Positions 1 to 6,328 of a DNA stretch of 9,318 nt are shown here, piece after piece. Source of the DNA: Desulfosporosinus sp. UBA4726 (GTDB lineage Bacteria; Bacillota; Desulfitobacteriia; Desulfitobacteriales; Desulfitobacteriaceae). The stretch spans positions 18,280 through 27,597 of the forward strand of contig DHJG01000123.1 in NCBI GenBank assembly GCA_002404215.1, read 5' to 3'. The position numbers were made by a program, and so were the translations under genes. The notes beneath the pieces are model-generated. The model was given only the letters and a program-made list of their open reading frames with translations, made no database searches and had not been told where the DNA came from. The first letter of the stretch is position 1. Every line of letters begins with the position of its first letter.

Positions 1-2153
1 TGATGTGTTTCCATCTCTTGGCCAATTCGTTCTGCTTCTGCTAATTCTGTGTCCAGCTGTATCAATGCTACACTCAGCGTTTCGATTTCACGAGAGCGTC
101 CGAGTAAATTTCCGCCTCTGCGCTGAACACTTCCTCCACTCAAAGATCCCCCCGGATGGACTTGATCTCCCTCCAAAGTCACAATGCGCAATTTATATCC
201 CGATGTTCGAGCAATCCGAGTCGCTGCATCCATATTTGTGACTACGACAATGCGCCCCAAGAGAAATTCCATCGCTGGTCGGTATACTGTATCATACGTT
301 ACAAGGTCAACTGCAATCCCGATATACCCACTATCTTGCTCTACCCCCGGACTGACTGTCATCCGATTTCCCCGAATCACATCCAAAGGTAGAAAAGTTA
401 CCCGTCCAAATTGATGCTTTTTCAAGAACGCAATCGCACCTTTAGCCGAGTGTTCATTCTCCGCCACAACATTTTGCAACCCAGCTCCCAGGGCGGTCTC
501 CAAGGCCAGTTCATAGTCTTCCTTCACGGTGATCAGGTCTGCAACCGTCCCACAGAGACCCAGGCAATCCGTTCTTCCCTTTTTCTTGGCGAGCATCACC
601 TCGCGTACCCCACGTTGATATCCTTCTAGAGACTCTTCTAAAGACTTTAAAGCATGCAACCGTGCTCTGGATTGTTCGGCTAAAGTTCTTTGTTTTTGCC
701 ATTCTCGATTCTGCTCTTGAGCGAGCCCTTTTAGCTTGTCCGACTCTGTCTTTAAGCTTAACCATTTTTGAGCCGCGGCTTGGGCTTGATCCTCCATCTG
801 TACCAGTTCTTTTTCCTGGATTTCACAAGTCCTCACCAAGGATTGGCGTTCTTTTTCTTTCCCCCGTTGTTCTTGCTCTAGATGGAGAATTTGTTGTTCA
901 AGGGATGCTAGAATTTGACTCGTCCCTGTCAATTCATTTGAACAGTTAGCTTGTTCTGACAGAGCTTGAAAAAGGTTAGCCTTGATTCGATCTATATCCT
1001 CAGCTAGGGAATTCTTTCGGACAAGATTCAATTTTTGTTCTTGGACTGCGACTTTATGGTGTGATTCTTCAACCGTATGCCTTAAAACCGCTTGCTTTGC
1101 GTCAAGCGTATTAATTCTTTCCTGCAAATGTTTGAGTTTAATCTCATCCTCAAGGATCTCCTTAGCTAATCTCGCGATTTGTTCATCAAAATACCCGAAG
1201 CGCTCAATACGAAGGCTTCGGTCATGTTTTAAAGCATTGAGAGCTTGCTCAGCCTGAAAAACCTCTCCCTGCATCCGTTGTATCTCATCATCTATTTTTG
1301 TTAGTTCAACCTTATCTGCAAGATTTTGACTTTCTTTAAGCCCTAATATTACTTGAGCCTCTACCAAACTAGATTGCAAAGTTTCTGAATCCTTCGCAGC
1401 AATCGACAACTTTTGCTTCACTTCAGAGATATCTAATACAACCCACTGGATTTCCAGATTTTTCTTCTCAGACGAAAGAGCAAGACTATGTTCGGCCACT
1501 TGGGCTTGGGCAGCCAGAGGAGTTAGTTGTCCCTCAATTTCACGCACTATATCTTCAATGCGTTGCAGATTTATTACCGTAGCATCAAGGCGCTTCAAGG
1601 CTTCGCGCTTTCTGAAACGGAACTTAGTAATCTCGGCAGCCTCTTCGATCAGTGATCGACGCTCTTCCGATTTCAGGTTTAAGATTTCCTCAACCCGCCC
1701 CTGCCCAATGATCGAAAACCCTTCTTTTCCAGCTCCGGTATCCATAAACAGTTCCTGAATATCTTTAAGCCGGCAGGGTGCTTTATTAATTAAATATTGT
1801 CCTTCTCCGTCACGATAGACCCGCCGCGTAATGGTAACTTCCCTAAAGTCTAATGGAAAAATTCCTATTGTGTTATCAAAAACAAGAGAAACTTCTGCCA
1901 TGCCGACAGGACGGCGCTGTGTAGTCCCGGAAAAAATGACGTCTTCCATTTTTACTCCGCGAAGAGATTTAGCGCTTTGTTCCCCTAAAACCCAACGAAC
2001 TGCATCGGCGACATTGCTTTTTCCACTCCCGTTTGGACCGACAATGACACTCAATCCCTGGCCTAATTCAAATTTGACACGATCAGCGAACGACTTAAAT
2101 CCCTGAATATGAATCCCCTTCAAGAAGGCCGGGGCATTCTCGGGTTTAGCCAT
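1..2153 (-). CDS. smc: Chromosome partition protein Smc, N-terminal 717 residues (cut by window edge)
   Basis: Structural-maintenance-of-chromosomes ATPase, which with ScpA and ScpB organises and helps segregate the nucleoid. I translated most of the frame from 2153 to the left edge, including the whole hinge and most of the coiled coil, and met no stop. Walker A GPNGSGKSN is at residues 39-47, the R-loop SLRGVKMED at about 63-71 and the Q-loop GQGRVEEIL at 150-158. A long Glu/Gln/Lys/Leu-rich coiled-coil arm fills about 175-505. The hinge follows at about 510-690, including GYQRGVREVM, FGRVTFLPL and the glycine-rich HPGGSLSGG, and the return coil then begins. The family is near 1,190 residues, so the second arm and the Walker B/signature head lie off the left edge. 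The ATG overlaps the end of rnc by 8 nt (ATGGCTAA) and has a GGGAGGGAG ribosome site 7 nt upstream, which suggests translational coupling. Identification is very secure. Confidence 0.97.
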   Translation of the reverse strand, partial: MAKPENAPAFLKGIHIQGFKSFADRVKFELGQGLSVIVGPNGSGKSNVADAVRWVLGEQSAKSLRGVKMEDVIFSGTTQRRPVGMAEVSLVFDNTIGIFPLDFREVTITRRVYRDGEGQYLINKAPCRLKDIQELFMDTGAGKEGFSIIGQGRVEEILNLKSEERRSLIEEAAEITKFRFRKREALKRLDATVINLQRIEDIVREIEGQLTPLAAQAQVAEHSLALSSEKKNLEIQWVVLDISEVKQKLSIAAKDSETLQSSLVEAQVILGLKESQNLADKVELTKIDDEIQRMQGEVFQAEQALNALKHDRSLRIERFGYFDEQIARLAKEILEDEIKLKHLQERINTLDAKQAVLRHTVEESHHKVAVQEQKLNLVRKNSLAEDIDRIKANLFQALSEQANCSNELTGTSQILASLEQQILHLEQEQRGKEKERQSLVRTCEIQEKELVQMEDQAQAAAQKWLSLKTESDKLKGLAQEQNREWQKQRTLAEQSRARLHALKSLEESLEGYQRGVREVMLAKKKGRTDCLGLCGTVADLITVKEDYELALETALGAGLQNVVAENEHSAKGAIAFLKKHQFGRVTFLPLDVIRGNRMTVSPGVEQDSGYIGIAVDLVTYDTVYRPAMEFLLGRIVVVTNMDAATRIARTSGYKLRIVTLEGDQVHPGGSLSGGSVQRRGGNLLGRSREIETLSVALIQLDTELAEAERIGQEMETH

Positions 2154-2934
2154 CGTCGTTCTCCCTCCCCCAGTGTTCTAAGACCTGCCTTGCTGCATGT
2201 TGTTCGGCTTCTTTCTTGGTTCGGCCCATTCCTTCTCCCATTAAATTCCCTTGAAGAAAGACACCTGCTGTAAAGGATTTGTTGTGATCAGGTCCTTCTT
2301 CCGCCAGAATCTGATAGTTGACTTCTTTTTCTTTCCGTTGAGCCTTTTCCTGCAACATGGTCTTGTAGTCGCCGTAATTCCCTTCGGCAACTTCATCGAT
2401 GGATGGTTTAAGCATCTCTAGAATAACCCGACGGGCTTCTTGGAATCCATATTGTAGGTATATTGCTCCAATAACTGCTTCCCAGGCATCAGCCAAAATG
2501 GAAGGACGCTCACGCCCACCGGATACCTGCTCCCCTTTGCCAAGCAATAGCTCTTGTCCCAACTCGATATCATGGGCTTTGAGCGCCAATGTCGTTTCAT
2601 TAACAACAGCAGCCCTCATCTTGGTGAGCTCACCCTCCGGCCGATCCGGATAACTTAAATACAAGTACTCCGCAATTACAAAGTCTAAAATCGCATCGCC
2701 CAAAAACTCAAGACGCTGGTTATTTTCTCTTCCGAACTGCGGATTTTCAAACAAGTATGAAGGGTGCGTTAAAGCTGTGACAAACAGCCGATTTGGAGGA
2801 GCCTCCAATCCTAATCGTTTTGCCAATTGAAGGCCAGGGTCTTGTTCTAGAGAAGTCAGGACAAATTTTTTCCGCCCTGACTTTCCTTCCGTCTTTCTAA
2901 AGTTCGTAGTCGCGTTTCGGCTCTTTTCGACCAT
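2146..2934 (-). CDS. rnc: Ribonuclease III
   Basis: Double-strand-specific, Mg2+-dependent endoribonuclease that processes rRNA precursors and structured mRNAs. The protein has 262 residues. An N-terminal basic extension (about 1-28) precedes the RNase III domain, with the signature NNQRLEFLGDAIL at 71-83 and the second acidic motif LADAWEAVIG at 147-156. The acidic metal-binding positions E76, D80, D149 and E152 are present. The residue matching E. coli E38 is Gln (Q73), which I recall as a common variant. A double-stranded RNA-binding domain covers about 188-253 (DYKTMLQE through TKKEAEQHAARQVL). The ATG has AAGGAG 10 nt upstream (2945-2950) and follows the fabF stop by 19 nt. Its 3' end overlaps the smc start by 8 nt. 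Synteny fabF-rnc-smc is, to my knowledge, frequent in clostridia. The call is secure. Confidence 0.97.
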   Translation of the reverse strand: MVEKSRNATTNFRKTEGKSGRKKFVLTSLEQDPGLQLAKRLGLEAPPNRLFVTALTHPSYLFENPQFGRENNQRLEFLGDAILDFVIAEYLYLSYPDRPEGELTKMRAAVVNETTLALKAHDIELGQELLLGKGEQVSGGRERPSILADAWEAVIGAIYLQYGFQEARRVILEMLKPSIDEVAEGNYGDYKTMLQEKAQRKEKEVNYQILAEEGPDHNKSFTAGVFLQGNLMGEGMGRTKKEAEQHAARQVLEHWGRENDDG

Positions 2935-2953
2935 TAATCAAGATCTCCTTATC

Positions 2954-4192
2954 TTAGGCAAATTTCTTTAATACAACGGTGGCATTATGCCCACCAAAAC
3001 CCAATGAATTAGACATTGCCACATTCACTTCTTGTTTTCGTGCAACATTAGGGACATAATCAAGATCACATTCCGGGTCCGGCTCTCCATAATTAGTCGT
3101 CGGTGGAATCGCCCCCCGTTCAATACTAATCGCACAAATAATTGCCTCGATAGCTCCCGCGGCCCCCATCAAATGTCCGGTCATTGATTTGGTTGAACTG
3201 ATTGCCAATTTCGAGGCATAACTGCCAAACAACGTTTTAATGGCGGCGGTTTCTGTCGCATCATTAGGCCCCGTACTGGTTCCGTGTGCATTGATATAGT
3301 CCACGTCTTCGAGACTTATCCCTGCATCCTCTAAGGCAAGCCGCATCGCACGGGTTGCACCGGCTCCACCGGGTATCGGAGTTGTAATATGATAGGCATC
3401 CGATGTGCTTCCATAACCAGCCAATTCGGCATAAATGTGGGCACCACGAGCCTTTGCATGTTCCAAGGATTCTAGGACCAAAACTCCCGCTCCTTCGCCC
3501 ATGACAAAGCCACTACGCCGCTTATCAAACGGTCGGGAAGCTTGTTCCGGGTTATCCTTTTCAGTTGACATTGTCTTGGCGGCACAAAAACCAGCGAAAG
3601 CTAAACTTGTAATTGGCGCCTCAGTTCCCCCACAAAACACGACATCTGCTTCTCCACGTTGAATGATACGCAATGCCTCTCCAATCGCATTCGTAGCTGA
3701 AGCACAAGCTGTAGCTATCGTCATACTTGATCCTTGTAGTCCAAACTCAATGGACAAATGGGCGGCTGCCATATTGCTAATAAGCATTGGAACAAAAAAC
3801 GGGGTGATACGACCACTGCCCTTGGCCATGAGTACCTCTTTTTGCTCTTCGAACGTTATCACGCCACCAATTCCACAGCCCATGACCGCACCAGCACGTT
3901 CCTTATCTACTTTATCCAAATCCAGCCCAGAATCTTGCAGCGCCATCTTTGCTGCGGCCATGGCAAATTGGGCAAACCGGTCCATGTGGCGACTTTCCTT
4001 TTTATTAATCCAATCGGTTGGTTCGAAATTTTTGACCTCAGCCGCAACCTTAGTCGGTAAATTTGATGTATCAAAACGGGTCAAAAGTCCAATTCCAGAC
4101 TTTCCTTCGATTAGATTATTCCAAAACTCGTCAAGATGATTTCCCACGGGAGAAATTACACCCATTCCCGTAATCACTGCGCGGTGTTTCAA
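2954..4192 (-). CDS. fabF: Beta-ketoacyl-ACP synthase II (elongation condensing enzyme)
   Basis: Cytosolic thiolase-fold enzyme that condenses malonyl-ACP with acyl-ACP to extend the chain by two carbons. The 412-residue length is the family norm. The catalytic triad has the same numbering as E. coli FabF: nucleophile C163 (in TIATACASATN), H303 (NAHGTSTGPND) and H340 (TKSMTGHLMGAAGA), with K335 present. The gatekeeping elements GIGG (106-110 region, I108) and SLGFGGHN (396-403) are intact. The start is TTG at 4190-4192. It is supported by a strong AAGGAGG (4200-4206) 7 nt upstream and by a protein beginning MKHRAVITGMGVISPVG, as the family does. The TTG overlaps the TGA of the upstream flavoprotein gene by 4 nt (TTGA), so the two are probably translationally coupled. 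No oddities are seen in the protein. Confidence 0.98.
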   Translation of the reverse strand: MKHRAVITGMGVISPVGNHLDEFWNNLIEGKSGIGLLTRFDTSNLPTKVAAEVKNFEPTDWINKKESRHMDRFAQFAMAAAKMALQDSGLDLDKVDKERAGAVMGCGIGGVITFEEQKEVLMAKGSGRITPFFVPMLISNMAAAHLSIEFGLQGSSMTIATACASATNAIGEALRIIQRGEADVVFCGGTEAPITSLAFAGFCAAKTMSTEKDNPEQASRPFDKRRSGFVMGEGAGVLVLESLEHAKARGAHIYAELAGYGSTSDAYHITTPIPGGAGATRAMRLALEDAGISLEDVDYINAHGTSTGPNDATETAAIKTLFGSYASKLAISSTKSMTGHLMGAAGAIEAIICAISIERGAIPPTTNYGEPDPECDLDYVPNVARKQEVNVAMSNSLGFGGHNATVVLKKFA

Positions 4193-5148
4193 TACTCTTC
4201 CTCCTTAAAGCTGAGTATGCTGTTTTTAATATCCTCAAAAATTTTATGAACGGACAAAATTTCTTTAATCTTATGAACTTTTGCCCCGGAAAATATAACA
4301 CCCTCTCGAACATCGCCCTGTTGAGCCTTAATCAATCGACTCATTACACAAAAGTTTCTCTCACAACGTTTGAGACAATGGTTACATTCCGTCGGCTTAA
4401 CGTCCACTTCATCATCTAGCATTTGGGTGAATGGGTTCTTTATCCCTCGCGCCGGCATTCCAACAGGACTATGAATGAACACGACGTCCTCTTCATTAGC
4501 GTTTAACATTGCCTCTTTCCATTCAATAGCTGCACCACTCTCTTCGCTAAGCGCAAACCGGGTTCCCATTTGCACTCCATCTGCACCGAGTTTCAGAGTC
4601 TGAGCGACATCATGTCCATCGACGAAGCCTCCTGCACCTATAACAGGAATGCTGACCGCCGCTATTACTTCAGGTAGGATATCGTGGATAGAACGATCTG
4701 TACCTAAATGCCCCCCAGCCTCTACCCCTTCCACAATCACGGCCGCCGCCCCAAGTTTTTCGGATAATTTCGCTAGTTTAGCAGAGGAAACAATAGGTAC
4801 GACCGGAATACCCTTTTCTTTACCCCAGGTGAACATGTCTCTTGAAAAGCCAGCACCTGAAACCAAAAGATCAATCTTTTCGTCAAACGCGGCGTGAACT
4901 AACTGAGCAAACTCATTTACTGCGAACATAATATTTACTCCGATAATTCCTTTAGTACGCCTACGAGCCTCGCGAATTTCTGCAATAAGTTCTTCCACAG
5001 ACAAACCACTGCCTGCAATTATTCCGATCCCTCCCTCTTCAGCAACTGCTGCTGCGAGAGGAGCCATGGATATTTTTACGGCCATTCCTCCTTGTATAAC
5101 TGGAATTTTAGCCACTAAATTAGCAATACGCAGTTCGGGTATTTTCAC
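4189..5148 (-). CDS. FabK-like / nitronate monooxygenase family FMN protein with C-terminal Cys cluster
   Basis: TIM-barrel flavoprotein of the nitronate monooxygenase/enoyl reductase II superfamily, paralogous to the FabK of this window. Residues below count from GTG at 5146-5148. Shared motifs are IQGGM (18-22), EGVEAGGHLG (140-149, conserved His 147), GAGGFVDG (171-178) and GADGVQMGTRF (188-198), the usual FMN phosphate and active-site loops. FabK's C-terminal GSVMAGQIAG is absent. In its place is a cluster C255-x2-C258-x3-C262-x4-C267 followed by EGVIFSG, which could bind a metal or iron-sulfur cluster (inference). The start was set at GTG because GGGAGG lies 7 nt upstream. An in-frame TTG at 5161-5163 would include that ribosome site in the coding region and has only a weak site of its own. 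The gene overlaps fabF by 4 nt and follows a presumed terminator and operator. It may be a second enoyl reductase, a nitronate oxygenase, or another FMN enzyme serving lipid metabolism; the substrate is unknown. Confidence 0.88.
   Translation of the reverse strand: MKIPELRIANLVAKIPVIQGGMAVKISMAPLAAAVAEEGGIGIIAGSGLSVEELIAEIREARRRTKGIIGVNIMFAVNEFAQLVHAAFDEKIDLLVSGAGFSRDMFTWGKEKGIPVVPIVSSAKLAKLSEKLGAAAVIVEGVEAGGHLGTDRSIHDILPEVIAAVSIPVIGAGGFVDGHDVAQTLKLGADGVQMGTRFALSEESGAAIEWKEAMLNANEEDVVFIHSPVGMPARGIKNPFTQMLDDEVDVKPTECNHCLKRCERNFCVMSRLIKAQQGDVREGVIFSGAKVHKIKEILSVHKIFEDIKNSILSFKEEEY
4200..4206 (-). promoter_or_regulatory. Ribosome binding site deciding the fabF TTG start
   Basis: AAGGAGG on the minus strand lies 7 nt before the TTG codon, inside the last codons of the upstream flavoprotein gene. 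It is close to a full anti-Shine-Dalgarno match and makes the non-ATG start convincing. Confidence 0.8.
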
Positions 5149-5154
5149 GATTTT

Positions 5155-5160
5155 TCCTCC
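5155..5160 (-). promoter_or_regulatory. Ribosome binding site deciding the flavoprotein GTG start
   Basis: GGGAGG on the minus strand is followed by a 7-nt spacer (AAAAATC) and GTG. This favours the start at 5148 over the in-frame TTG at 5163, which overlaps this site and is preceded only by a poor purine stretch. Confidence 0.75.
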
Positions 5161-5171
5161 CAATCAGAGTT

Positions 5172-5194
5172 CTACCTGATCTACTGTCAGGTAG
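5172..5194. promoter_or_regulatory. Perfect 8-bp inverted repeat, candidate operator
   Basis: CTACCTGA (5172-5179) and its exact reverse complement TCAGGTAG (5187-5194) are separated by 7 bp. The element lies 23 bp upstream of the flavoprotein GTG and immediately downstream of a candidate -10. A bound protein would therefore cover the transcription start. In RNA it could instead form an 8-bp stem with a 7-nt loop at the 5' end of the message. It does not match the FapR or FabT operator consensus sequences that I remember. No T-tract follows it on the minus strand, so it is not a terminator for that strand. The regulator is unknown. Confidence 0.55.
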
Positions 5195-5196
5195 GA

Positions 5197-5226
5197 ATGG
5201 TAAAGTATTCCAGACATTTATCTCAA
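5197..5226 (-). promoter_or_regulatory. Candidate sigma-A promoter for the flavoprotein-fabF-rnc-smc unit
   Basis: On the minus strand, TTGAGA (5221-5226) resembles a -35 box. It is followed by an 18-bp spacer and TACCAT (5197-5202) as a moderate -10 box (4 of 6 consensus positions). The start of transcription would fall near 5190, inside the inverted repeat. The match is only fair. Other weak boxes (for example TTGAGC followed at 15 bp by TAAATG) are possible, but the position after a terminator supports a promoter somewhere in this gap. Confidence 0.4.
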
Positions 5227-5275
5227 CTCTCTCCCGCTCAACAGTTCATCTATAAAGGAGAAAGATTGCACTCTT

Positions 5276-5312
5276 AAAAGAAAGCCCCGCATCTGAGTAC
5301 GGGACCTTTCTT
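5276..5312 (-). terminator. Intrinsic terminator downstream of acpP
   Basis: On the minus strand, 3 nt after the acpP stop, AAGAAAG pairs with CTTTCTT and an inner CCCG pairs with CGGG. One G is bulged and a T-G wobble joins the two helices, around a loop of about 6-10 nt. The 3' arm runs into TTTCTTTT. This gives a roughly 12-bp stem with a T-rich tail, typical of a Rho-independent terminator. The plus-strand version is also T-rich on its 3' side but has no gene to serve. Partial read-through into the next gene is possible. Confidence 0.7.
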
Positions 5313-5314
5313 GG

Positions 5315-5542
5315 TTATTTGTTCTCCGTGATGTAGCTTACTGCATTTCCAACTGTCCGGATCTTTTCGGCTTCTTCATCCGGAATATCCAAGTCGAATG
5401 CCTCTTCGAGAGCCATAATCAATTCAACGATATCCAAAGAATCTGCATTTAGCTCTTCAAAGGAGGTCTCCTGGGTAACATTAACTTCGTCTACCCCAAG
5501 TTGTTCGACGACGATGGCTTTTACTTTATCGAAAACTCCCAT
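5315..5542 (-). CDS. acpP: Acyl carrier protein
   Basis: Small acidic carrier that holds acyl intermediates on a 4'-phosphopantetheine arm and presents them to every FAS II enzyme encoded around it. The 75-residue length and the four-helix pattern fit. The attachment motif NADSLDIVEL has the modified serine at S35, and helix II/III residues (ALEEAFDLDIPDEEAEKI) are typical. The ATG is supported by AGGAGGTGA (5552-5560), a nine-base match to the anti-Shine-Dalgarno and one of the strongest ribosome sites in the window, in line with the abundance of this protein. It lies 41 nt after fabG and is followed at once by a terminator hairpin, so it probably closes the first transcription unit. Confidence 0.98.
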   Translation of the reverse strand: MGVFDKVKAIVVEQLGVDEVNVTQETSFEELNADSLDIVELIMALEEAFDLDIPDEEAEKIRTVGNAVSYITENK

Positions 5543-5551
5543 GCTACTTCT

Positions 5552-5560
5552 TCACCTCCT
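5552..5560 (-). promoter_or_regulatory. Near-perfect ribosome binding site of acpP
   Basis: AGGAGGTGA on the minus strand matches nine consecutive bases of the anti-Shine-Dalgarno complement and ends 9 nt before the acpP ATG. It suggests unusually strong translation compared with neighbouring genes that rely on coupling. Confidence 0.75.
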
Positions 5561-5565
5561 CTCAC

Positions 5566-5580
5566 AGATTAGATTAGATT
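5566..5580. repeat. Three tandem copies of a 5-bp unit between fabG and acpP
   Basis: AGATT is repeated three times without a break (minus strand AATCT x3) in the 41-bp fabG-acpP gap. It lies just upstream of the acpP ribosome site and next to a TACAAT hexamer (5578-5583, minus strand) that resembles a -10 box. It could be a slippage-prone microsatellite with no function. Confidence 0.5.
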
Positions 5581-5583
5581 GTA

Positions 5584-6327
5584 CTATATCTCCATACCCC
5601 CATCGACACACAACGTTTGCCCTGTTATGTAAGATGCCTCCGGGGACACAAGGAACCTAACCACTTTGGCAACGTCTTCAGGGTTTCCTATGCGACCAAG
5701 CGGGATTGCACGCAAAACTTCACTTCGCACCCCTTCGGGTAAGGTTTCCGTCATATCGGTATTAATATACCCAGGAGCCACCACATTGACACGGATTCCG
5801 CGAGGTGCGAATTCCTTGGCAATGGACTTTGAAAATCCGATAATCCCAGCTTTAGCTGCCGCATAATTGGCTTGCCCGACGTTTCCAGAAAGACCCACTA
5901 CTGAAGAAATATTAACAATAGCACCTGCGCGTTGTTTGAGCATTCCTTTGCTTACTGCTTTGGTGCAGAGAAAAACTCCTTTGAGATTTGTTGCCAAGAC
6001 CGCATCCCAGTCTGCTTCTTTCATGCGGAGCAACAAAGAATCCCTTGTTATTCCGGCATTGTTGACGAGAATATCGACCTTGCCGAAATGGGCTAAGGTG
6101 GTTTGTATTAATCGATCAACATCCTCCGATTGGCTCACATCCGCTTGAACGGCCAGACTTTCCCCGCCGGCTTCACGGATCAACTCAACCGTTTCCTCTG
6201 CTTTATCGGAACGACCGGCATAATTGACAACCACTTTCGCACCCGCTCTTGCCAATTCCAGAGCTATGGCGCGCCCAATTCCTCGCCCACTCCCTGTAAC
6301 GATGGCCACGCTATCATTCAGCACCAT
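5584..6327 (-). CDS. fabG: 3-oxoacyl-ACP reductase (NADPH-dependent)
   Basis: Short-chain dehydrogenase that reduces beta-ketoacyl-ACP to the 3-hydroxyacyl form, the first reduction of the elongation cycle. The 247-residue length is standard. The Rossmann nucleotide motif TGSGRGIG is at 11-18 and NNAG at 89-92. The catalytic tetrad is N114, S142, Y155 and K159 (in NYAAAKAGIIGFSKS), and the C-terminus TGQTLCVDGGMEI is typical of FabG. The ATG is one nucleotide after the fabD stop, with AAGGAGA (6337-6343) 9 nt upstream. Many short-chain dehydrogenases look alike, but the strong FabG features and the position between fabD and acpP make the assignment firm. Confidence 0.97.
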   Translation of the reverse strand: MVLNDSVAIVTGSGRGIGRAIALELARAGAKVVVNYAGRSDKAEETVELIREAGGESLAVQADVSQSEDVDRLIQTTLAHFGKVDILVNNAGITRDSLLLRMKEADWDAVLATNLKGVFLCTKAVSKGMLKQRAGAIVNISSVVGLSGNVGQANYAAAKAGIIGFSKSIAKEFAPRGIRVNVVAPGYINTDMTETLPEGVRSEVLRAIPLGRIGNPEDVAKVVRFLVSPEASYITGQTLCVDGGMEI

Positions 6328-6328
6328 T

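Noticed and set aside
5..2106. Several plus-strand open frames of 66-95 codons, and minus-strand out-of-frame ones, within smc
   Set aside because: All fall inside the smc frame, whose hinge and ATP-binding motifs are unmistakable; none has a convincing ribosome site or domain.
3663..4139. 158-codon plus-strand open frame antisense to fabF
   Set aside because: It lies wholly within fabF, has no recognisable protein motif, and is explained by the codon bias of the opposite strand.
4668..4677. A second copy of the TCAGGTAG half-site seen in the palindrome
   Set aside because: It is a single half-site inside the flavoprotein coding sequence (Leu-Pro-Glu codons) with no matching arm nearby, so probably chance.
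5172..5194. FapR operator or a riboswitch
   Set aside because: The arms do not fit the FapR consensus as I recall it, and 8 bp with a 7-nt loop is too small for any riboswitch class I know.
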